Under the pieces are notes generated by a model. That model did not search any database and had not been told where the DNA came from. It worked only from the letters and a program-made list of their open reading frames with translations. Source: CAYUIG01 sp964444685 (GTDB lineage Bacteria > Gemmatimonadota > Gemmatimonadetes > Longimicrobiales > RSA9). From it: a stretch of DNA of 18,153 nt. The stretch's first letter is position 1. Every line of letters begins with the position of its first letter. Of the stretch, positions 13,016 through 18,153 are shown one piece after another. The DNA is taken from contig CAYUIG010000059.1 in assembly GCA_964444685.1 (NCBI GenBank), forward strand, positions 1-18,153. The letters are read 5' to 3'. The position numbers and the translations under genes are program-made.

Positions 13016-13450
13016 CTACGCGAGACTCGCGTCCACCCTGATCTCGACGTTCCCCTTCAGCGCATTGCTGACCGGGCAGCCCGTGCGCGCGGCTTCCGCG
13101 GCCTGCTTGAACGCGGCGTCATCGATGCCGGGCACGGATCCGCGCACGGTCATGTCGATGTTGGTGAGGCGCGGACCGGCGTCGGTCATCTGGAACGTGG
13201 ATACCGCCTCGGTATCGATCCGGTCGGGTGTGTTGCCGCCCTTGGCGAGGACGTTGGAGAGGGCCATGGAGTAGCAGCCGGCGAGTGCGGCGGCGATCAG
13301 CTCCTCCGGGCTGGAGCCCGCGCCTTCCTCTGCGCGGGCCTTCCATGTCAGCCCCACGTCCGAAGCTGCGCCGCTGCCGAGGGTGAATTTGCCCGATCCG
13401 TTCTGAAGGTCCCCGCTCCAGGTCGAACGTGCGGTATGCTGTCTTGCCAT
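13016..13450 (-). CDS. osmC: OsmC-family peroxiredoxin (organic hydroperoxide reductase)
   Basis: A 144-aa thiol peroxidase that reduces organic hydroperoxides in the cytosol. The two redox cysteines are present: Cys59 in AALAGCYSMALS and Cys125 in TGCPVSNAL, with the expected spacing. ARSTWSGDLQNGSGKF at the N-terminus and EGAGSSPEELIAAALAGC match the OsmC subfamily rather than Ohr. ATG 13450 has GGAGA a few bases upstream on the minus strand. It starts 14 bases after the stop of the M28 peptidase gene, so it may be the last gene of a three-gene transcript; no separate promoter was found in that gap, although one could lie inside the peptidase gene. Confidence 0.93.
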   Translation of the reverse strand: MARQHTARSTWSGDLQNGSGKFTLGSGAASDVGLTWKARAEEGAGSSPEELIAAALAGCYSMALSNVLAKGGNTPDRIDTEAVSTFQMTDAGPRLTNIDMTVRGSVPGIDDAAFKQAAEAARTGCPVSNALKGNVEIRVDASLA

Positions 13451-13464
13451 TATGGTCTCCGTGT

Positions 13465-14949
13465 TCAGTGATGAAGTGTGGGCCGGCGGTCGGCATCGGC
13501 GATCTCGAGGCCGACCTCGAGCGCGTAGCCGGCGTAGCGCTGCAGGCCGGCGAACGGAAATGCGTCGTCGTAGTGGTCGCCCGGCTGGTGGTAGCGGTCC
13601 CAGCGGCTCCGAAGCGCGTCCTGCTCGGCCTGCGTCACGTTTTCCCACTCCGGCCCGGGGATGATGAAGAGCGCGGGCACATCACGCGCAAGGAAGGACC
13701 AGTAGTCGGAGTTCGGTGATGCCTCGCCGAGATTGGCGCTCCAGCCGTGACGTCTTGCGACGTCTTCCGCCGCAGCTCCCGCACTCGACGTCTCCCCCCC
13801 CGCGATCCGCCAGGACACCGGCGGCGCGGGCGGCGCACCGGCATCCAGGTTGATGACGGCGGCGATGCGGTCGAGCGGGATCGGCGGCCGCGCCGCGAAG
13901 TACGACGATCCCAGCAGCCCCCGCTCCTCGGCCGCGAAGAACGCGAACGCGACGGATCGGCGGGGCGGGTCGTCGCGCAGTGCCTTCGCGACCGTCAGTA
14001 GCATGGCGACGCCCGCCGCGTTGTCGGAGAAGCCGTTGTAGATCGAGTCGCCGCTCGCGTCGGGCGTGCTGATGCCGAGGTGGTCGTGATGTGCGGTGAA
14101 GAGCACGACCTCGTCCCGCAGCACCGGATCGGAGCCGCGGATCAGGCCGGCCACGTTGAACGTGGCGACGTCGCGTGTCTCGACTTCGACGTCGACGATC
14201 ATCCGGCGGCCGAGCGGCACCGGATCGAACGGCTCCCCTTGCAGTGCGGCGGCCGGGATCGGTTCATCCTCCAGCAGCATGCGCGTGAGCGACGGCCCGG
14301 CGATGAGCACGGGCAGATCCGGCTGCCAGATCGGGTCGTCGACATCGGCCTCGACGTAGAAGCGGTCCGGGCCGCGGCTGCGCACGTACAGGTGGAACTG
14401 GCCGGGATCCGGAACGAGCAGGACGATCCCGGCGGCGCCGCCGTCGCGCCATGCAGGCACGAGGGCTTCGGCCGCGGCGCCGAGCGTGCCATCCACGACG
14501 ATCACGCGGTCGCGTACATCGATCCGCGCCAGCGAGCGCAGCGCGTTTTCCGGCGATCCCACGAACATGGCGTAGCCCTCGAAGTCGTGAAACGCCCGCG
14601 CCGAGCCCGTGTTCACGAGGAAGTCGCGCCCGTGCTGGAAGTCGAGCGGCGCGTTCTCGTGGAAGTACAGGTGCAGCCGCGTCGACGGCAGCACGCGCGC
14701 AGCGACGAGCGGGACCGGGAGCAGGTAGTCGTCGCCGAGGGGTCCGAGCCCGAGCTGTGCGAGCTGTGACGCGATGTAGAGGCTGGCGATGCGCTCGCCG
14801 TCGGTGCCTGCGCCGCGTCCCGCGAGCTCATCGTCCGCGAGGAAGCGTGTGTGCGCGCGCAGCGCGAGCGTGTCGATGCACGTCTCGGTGCACTGCGCGT
14901 GCACGGCACGTGGCAGTGCGAGAGCGAGCAGGAAAAGGAGGCGTCGCAT
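13465..14949 (-). CDS. Secreted M28-family zinc aminopeptidase with PA-like insert
   Basis: A 494-aa exported metallopeptidase. Residues 1-19 are a signal peptide (MRRLLFLLALALPRAVHA). A PA-like domain sits around 120-250. The catalytic domain has the zinc ligands and general base in order: His287 and Asp289 (TAHHDHLG), Asp309 (GFSDNAAG), Glu341-Glu342 (AAEERGLLGS), Asp369 (INLDAG) and His454 (YHQPGD). Family members remove N-terminal amino acids from peptides, so it is likely a nutrient or periplasmic peptidase. I chose ATG 14949 because it begins a perfect signal peptide; an upstream TTG at 14985 would put 12 residues in front of it. Neither start has a good ribosome binding site. The upstream lytic transglycosylase stops 42 bases away on the same strand. 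Confidence 0.92.
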   Translation of the reverse strand: MRRLLFLLALALPRAVHAQCTETCIDTLALRAHTRFLADDELAGRGAGTDGERIASLYIASQLAQLGLGPLGDDYLLPVPLVAARVLPSTRLHLYFHENAPLDFQHGRDFLVNTGSARAFHDFEGYAMFVGSPENALRSLARIDVRDRVIVVDGTLGAAAEALVPAWRDGGAAGIVLLVPDPGQFHLYVRSRGPDRFYVEADVDDPIWQPDLPVLIAGPSLTRMLLEDEPIPAAALQGEPFDPVPLGRRMIVDVEVETRDVATFNVAGLIRGSDPVLRDEVVLFTAHHDHLGISTPDASGDSIYNGFSDNAAGVAMLLTVAKALRDDPPRRSVAFAFFAAEERGLLGSSYFAARPPIPLDRIAAVINLDAGAPPAPPVSWRIAGGETSSAGAAAEDVARRHGWSANLGEASPNSDYWSFLARDVPALFIIPGPEWENVTQAEQDALRSRWDRYHQPGDHYDDAFPFAGLQRYAGYALEVGLEIADADRRPTLHH

Positions 14950-14991
14950 GGCCGGTAGCTTGGCCGCGGCCAGCGGATCGGACAAGGGCGG

Positions 14992-15663
14992 TCAGCCGCC
15001 CAGCACCCGGTCGGCGTAGCCGTTGTCCGGGTTGCCGCCGCGCTCGAGGATGCGGTCGACGTTCGTGGGCCCGCGATTGTAGGCGAGCAGGGCGAGGCGG
15101 ACGTCGCCGCGGTAGCGGTCGAGGAGCTGTCGCAGGTAGCGGAAGCCGGCGCGCAGGTTCGTCGCGGGTTCGAAGAGCCGCGCACCCACGGCTTCGGGCA
15201 GCACGCTGCGTGCGGTGGAGGGCAGCACCTGCGTGAGTCCGCGCGCGCCCGCGTGGCTCACGACGTTACGGCGGAAGGTGCTCTCGGTGCGCACCAGCCC
15301 GAACGCGACCGGCGTCGAGATTCCCTCTTCCCGTGCGATGTCGTGGATCTGCTCGGCCAGGTCGCGCTCGATGTCGTACTGCTCGACCGCCTGCGCGACC
15401 TGCCGCTCGCGCTCCACGTCCGAGCGCGACGCCGCGATCCGCTGCGCGACCGCCTCCTCCGCATCGAGCTGCGCGTGGTGCGTGGTGTCCTGCGGCCGCT
15501 CGTACCGGCGAGTGCGTGCGGGCTCGGCCGGCTGGCCGGCGCGCACCAGCGGCAGCGCCGTGCCCGCTATCCCGAGCCCCAGCAGCGGACGCCGGTGCTT
15601 GCGCATGAACTCCGCCAAGCGCCTGCGCCCCCGCTCCTCTTCCTGCCGATCCGAGTCTCGCAT
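14992..15663 (-). CDS. Membrane-anchored lytic transglycosylase (SLT domain)
   Basis: A 223-aa peptidoglycan-cleaving enzyme. A basic N-terminus and hydrophobic segment (about 26-40) anchor it to the inner membrane or export it. A charged, probably coiled region (60-105) follows. The SLT domain (about 106-220) has the catalytic Glu127 in VRTESTF, then SHAGARGLTQVLPSTAR (136-152) and LLAYNRGPTNVD (192-203), the three classic motifs. It cuts between MurNAc and GlcNAc to form anhydro ends. ATG 15663 is the first start in the frame; no ribosome binding site is clear. It is divergent from the glycosidase gene with an 85-base spacer and may be the first gene of a transcript running through the M28 and OsmC genes. 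Confidence 0.92.
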   Translation of the reverse strand: MRDSDRQEEERGRRRLAEFMRKHRRPLLGLGIAGTALPLVRAGQPAEPARTRRYERPQDTTHHAQLDAEEAVAQRIAASRSDVERERQVAQAVEQYDIERDLAEQIHDIAREEGISTPVAFGLVRTESTFRRNVVSHAGARGLTQVLPSTARSVLPEAVGARLFEPATNLRAGFRYLRQLLDRYRGDVRLALLAYNRGPTNVDRILERGGNPDNGYADRVLGG

Positions 15664-15714
15664 GGCCTATCAGGGGAGCATCATCCGTGCCGTGCACGCC
15701 CTCCGCGGAGGTGC

Positions 15715-15720
15715 TAGGAT
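15715..15720 (+). promoter_or_regulatory. Possible -10 box for the glycosidase gene
   Basis: TAGGAT matches four of six -10 positions and lies 29 bases before the ATG. The best -35 at the right distance (GTGCAC, 15692-15697) is poor, so this is weak. Confidence 0.3.
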
Positions 15721-15748
15721 TCGCTCCGTTCCCGACGGGAGGAGAGTG

Positions 15749-18153
15749 ATGATGCGGGTCCTCGGCGTACTGCTTGTCGCGGTGGTGATCGCCGCGCCGC
15801 TCGGCGCGCAGGGCGTGCCGCGCTTCGACATGGAGGGCGGCGAACTGGCACTTCGCGGGCCCGCGCGGCCCGGCGTGTACATCGGCGACCAGGGCCGCCG
15901 CGCCGCCGTGTTCGGCGATGAGAGCGGCCGCTTCGAGGTGTGGACGTGGCCGTTGAAGCTCGTTCGTGACCTGCGTCTTGCCTTCCGCATCCCCGAGTAC
16001 GACGAACCGGTCGAGGGCGCCAACGTCGCGCGCAGTGTGATGGTGCGTCCCGAAGGGATCACGATCACGTACTCGCATGCGACGTTCACCGTACGCCAGC
16101 ACGTGTTCGTGCCGATGGACGAGCCGGGCGCCTTGATGCTGCTCGACGTCGAGACCGCCCGCCCGCTCGATGTTCTCGTGCGCATGCACGCGGACTTCCA
16201 GCTCGCGTGGCCGGGCAGCTTCGGCGGCGGATACATCACGTGGCAGGCGGATCAGAAGCGATTCCTGCTCTCGCAGGGTGGCGTGCGACTGTACAACGGC
16301 TTCGTCGGTTCGCCGTTCGCGGAGGATGGCACGTCGCATCCCGCGCACGATGCGCCCATGGTGCCGTCGCAGTTCACGCTGCGCTTCGACACGGCGCGCG
16401 CGTCGGCGGAGTACATTCCGATCGCGATCTCCGGGAGTGTGGTGTCGCGCGATTCCGCGGAAGCGGTGTATCGCCGGCTGCTGGCGAACGCCGAGCGCTA
16501 CTGGCGCGAGAAGGTGTCGCACTACGACGCGGTGTCCTCAGGCGCGGTGCGGCTGTCGTCACCCGAGCCGTGGCTCGACGATCCGCTCGAGTGGGCGAAG
16601 GTAAACCTCGACCAGCAGCTCGTCTGCAATCCGGATCTCGGCTGCGGTCTGGTCGCGGGATTCGGGCGTGCGGGCGCCGGCAACTATCGCCCGGGCTTCG
16701 GGTGGTTCTTCGGCGGCGACGCCGCGATCAACTCCCTCGCGATGACCGCGCTCGGCCAGCACGACCTCGTGCGCCAGGGGCTCGAGTTCCTGGCACAGTA
16801 TCAGCGCGACGACGGCAAGATCACGCACGAAATCTCGCAGAGCGCGGGTCGCCTGCCGTGGTTCACGGACTACCCGTACACGTGGTTCCACGGCGACACC
16901 ACGCCCTTCTGGATCATGGCGTGCTACGAGTACTGGGCGTGGTCCGGTGACGACGACTTCCTGCGACGTCTATGGCCGAACATCGCGAAGGCGTTCCGCT
17001 GGTCCGCGGCCACCGACCGCGACGGCGACGGCCTCATGGAGAATCCCGCCGCGGGCGCGGGCGCCATCGAAGTCGGCGGGCTCGGCGCGGGTCTGCTGAC
17101 GGACATCTATCTCGCGGGCTCGTGGGTCGTTGCGCTGGATGGGCTGCGTGTGATGGCCGCGGCGGCTCGGGATGCCGGTGTCGAGCGCGAGGCTTCCGCG
17201 CTGTACGAGCGCGCGCGCGGCACGATCGAGAGTTCGTTCTGGCTGGACGGCGCGGGACTGTACGCGTTCGCGCTGCTCGAAGGTTCGGTGCCCGCGCGGC
17301 CGCGGCTGAACGATGCGCTGACCGTGTGGCCCGCAACGGCAATGTCATTCGGGCTGCTCGACCCTGCGCGGTCCGATCGGATGCTCGCACGGATCGGGTC
17401 GAGTGATCTGACCGTCGACTGGGGCGTGCGCATGCTCTCGCGCGAACATTCGCTATATGATCCGGTGCACTACAACAACGGCGCCGTATGGCCGTTCGTC
17501 ACCGGCTTCGCGGCGCTCGCGCACTACCGGCATCACCGCTATTGGGCCGGCCACGACCTGATCCGCGACGTGGCGCGGACCACCTACGACTTCGCGCTCG
17601 GCCGTCATCCCGAACTGATGTCGGGCGCGTTCTATCGCACGCTCGACACCACGGTGCCGCAGCAGTTCTTCGCTACGTCAATGCTTGCGTCACCCCTGCT
17701 GCGCGGCATGCTCGGACTCTCCGTCTCTACCGGCGACGACGCCCGCCTCACGATCGCGCCGCACCTGCCGGCGTCGTGGGACAGTGCCTCGTTCCGTGGT
17801 ATCCGTGTGGATGACGCGGCGATCGATGCGCGCGCCGTGAAGCGGCCGGATACGACGATCGTGGTTCTGGAGCTCGCGGCAGGGTCGTCGCCGGTTCGTG
17901 TGCGGGTGGATCCGGCGCTGCCGCTGGGCGCACGCGTGGTCGGCGTCACCGTCGATGGTGCATCCGTCCAGGCCGAGGTTCGCGAATCGTTGCACGACCT
18001 GCACGCGGGCGTAGTCGTGACGTTGCAGAATCGTGCGGTCGTGCGCGTCGTGCATCAGGGCGGTGTCGCGATCGAGGCGCCACCCGAGGAGCTCGCGGTG
18101 GGTGATGCGTCGCGTTCGCTGCGCGTGCTGGACTTCCGGCGTGAGGGTGAAGC
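15749..18153 (+). CDS. Secreted six-hairpin glycosidase, glycogen-debranching (GDE) type; 3' end beyond window
   Basis: The frame is open from 15749 to the window edge (801 codons, no stop), so it is partial at the C-terminus. Residues 1-21 are a signal peptide (MMRVLGVLLVAVVIAAPLGA). An N-terminal beta domain (about 22-265) is followed by an (alpha/alpha)6-barrel (about 270-660) and a C-terminal beta region from about 660. Barrel landmarks are NYRPGFGWFFGGDAAIN (312-328, the usual GRDA position with Asp324), TWFHGDTTPFWIM (378-390), ATDRDGDGLMENP (421-433) and YNNGAVWPF (575-583). These fit amylo-alpha-1,6-glucosidase/GH63-like hydrolases; the true substrate is uncertain. GGGAGGAG (15737-15744) precedes the ATG, and a second in-frame ATG follows at once. 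Export is unusual for glycogen metabolism and suggests an external glucan or glycoside. Confidence 0.85.
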   Translation, partial: MMRVLGVLLVAVVIAAPLGAQGVPRFDMEGGELALRGPARPGVYIGDQGRRAAVFGDESGRFEVWTWPLKLVRDLRLAFRIPEYDEPVEGANVARSVMVRPEGITITYSHATFTVRQHVFVPMDEPGALMLLDVETARPLDVLVRMHADFQLAWPGSFGGGYITWQADQKRFLLSQGGVRLYNGFVGSPFAEDGTSHPAHDAPMVPSQFTLRFDTARASAEYIPIAISGSVVSRDSAEAVYRRLLANAERYWREKVSHYDAVSSGAVRLSSPEPWLDDPLEWAKVNLDQQLVCNPDLGCGLVAGFGRAGAGNYRPGFGWFFGGDAAINSLAMTALGQHDLVRQGLEFLAQYQRDDGKITHEISQSAGRLPWFTDYPYTWFHGDTTPFWIMACYEYWAWSGDDDFLRRLWPNIAKAFRWSAATDRDGDGLMENPAAGAGAIEVGGLGAGLLTDIYLAGSWVVALDGLRVMAAAARDAGVEREASALYERARGTIESSFWLDGAGLYAFALLEGSVPARPRLNDALTVWPATAMSFGLLDPARSDRMLARIGSSDLTVDWGVRMLSREHSLYDPVHYNNGAVWPFVTGFAALAHYRHHRYWAGHDLIRDVARTTYDFALGRHPELMSGAFYRTLDTTVPQQFFATSMLASPLLRGMLGLSVSTGDDARLTIAPHLPASWDSASFRGIRVDDAAIDARAVKRPDTTIVVLELAAGSSPVRVRVDPALPLGARVVGVTVDGASVQAEVRESLHDLHAGVVVTLQNRAVVRVVHQGGVAIEAPPEELAVGDASRSLRVLDFRREGE

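Noticed and set aside
15266..16522. 418-aa minus-strand open frame spanning the lytic transglycosylase and glycosidase genes
   Set aside because: It conflicts with two well-supported genes in other frames and shows no recognisable domain.

Overview
The window is a GC-rich chromosomal stretch (roughly two thirds G+C by eye) packed with short-spaced genes on both strands. Several traits fit Gemmatimonadota or a related soil lineage: a carboxypeptidase-regulatory/TonB-plug protein without a barrel, an Arg-Asp-Thr repeat tail on a class A penicillin-binding protein, an ECF sigma factor with no visible anti-sigma partner, and secreted M28 and glycoside hydrolase proteins. No rRNA, tRNA, CRISPR array, transposase or prophage gene is visible. 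The taxonomic placement is inference from protein style only.

Layout. 1-187: a repeat-rich intergenic edge with a 25-bp-period direct repeat (possible end of a mobile element lying outside the window) and a GCCTCCCG array. 188-1591 (-): group II PLP-dependent decarboxylase, divergent from 1657-2460 (+): secreted or anchored TonB-plug protein. A bidirectional terminator at 2465-2488 separates this from a cold-shock protein (2512-2829, -) that has a long leader with an internal terminator-like hairpin. Back-to-back promoters at 3042-3108 appear to drive the cold-shock gene leftward and a two-gene operon rightward (an EF-Tu-domain-2-like small protein and an extended SDR epimerase/reductase).

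4437-7567 (-) is the most distinctive block: a tightly overlapping six-gene operon for a phenylacetyl-CoA epoxidase-type multicomponent oxygenase, in the order paaA, MIP18 part of paaD, short paaB, paaC, zinc-ribbon part of paaD, SAM methyltransferase. The usual PaaD protein is split in two and its halves are separated by paaB and paaC. No paaE reductase is present. All junctions overlap or are 1 nt apart, so the six proteins are probably made together.

7682-10201 (+) encodes a bifunctional class A PBP with the Arg-Asp-Thr tail. 10289-11440 (+) is a lysine 6-dehydrogenase/saccharopine dehydrogenase-like enzyme, followed by a 70-aa protein. 11808-13012 carries two copies, in opposite orientation, of a palindromic element built from TCTGGNN heptads; they bracket the ECF sigma factor gene (12205-12861). 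13016-15663 (-) is a possible operon of a lytic transglycosylase, a secreted M28 peptidase and an OsmC-family peroxidase. 15749 to the window end (+) is a secreted six-hairpin glycosidase of glycogen-debranching type, cut by the window edge.
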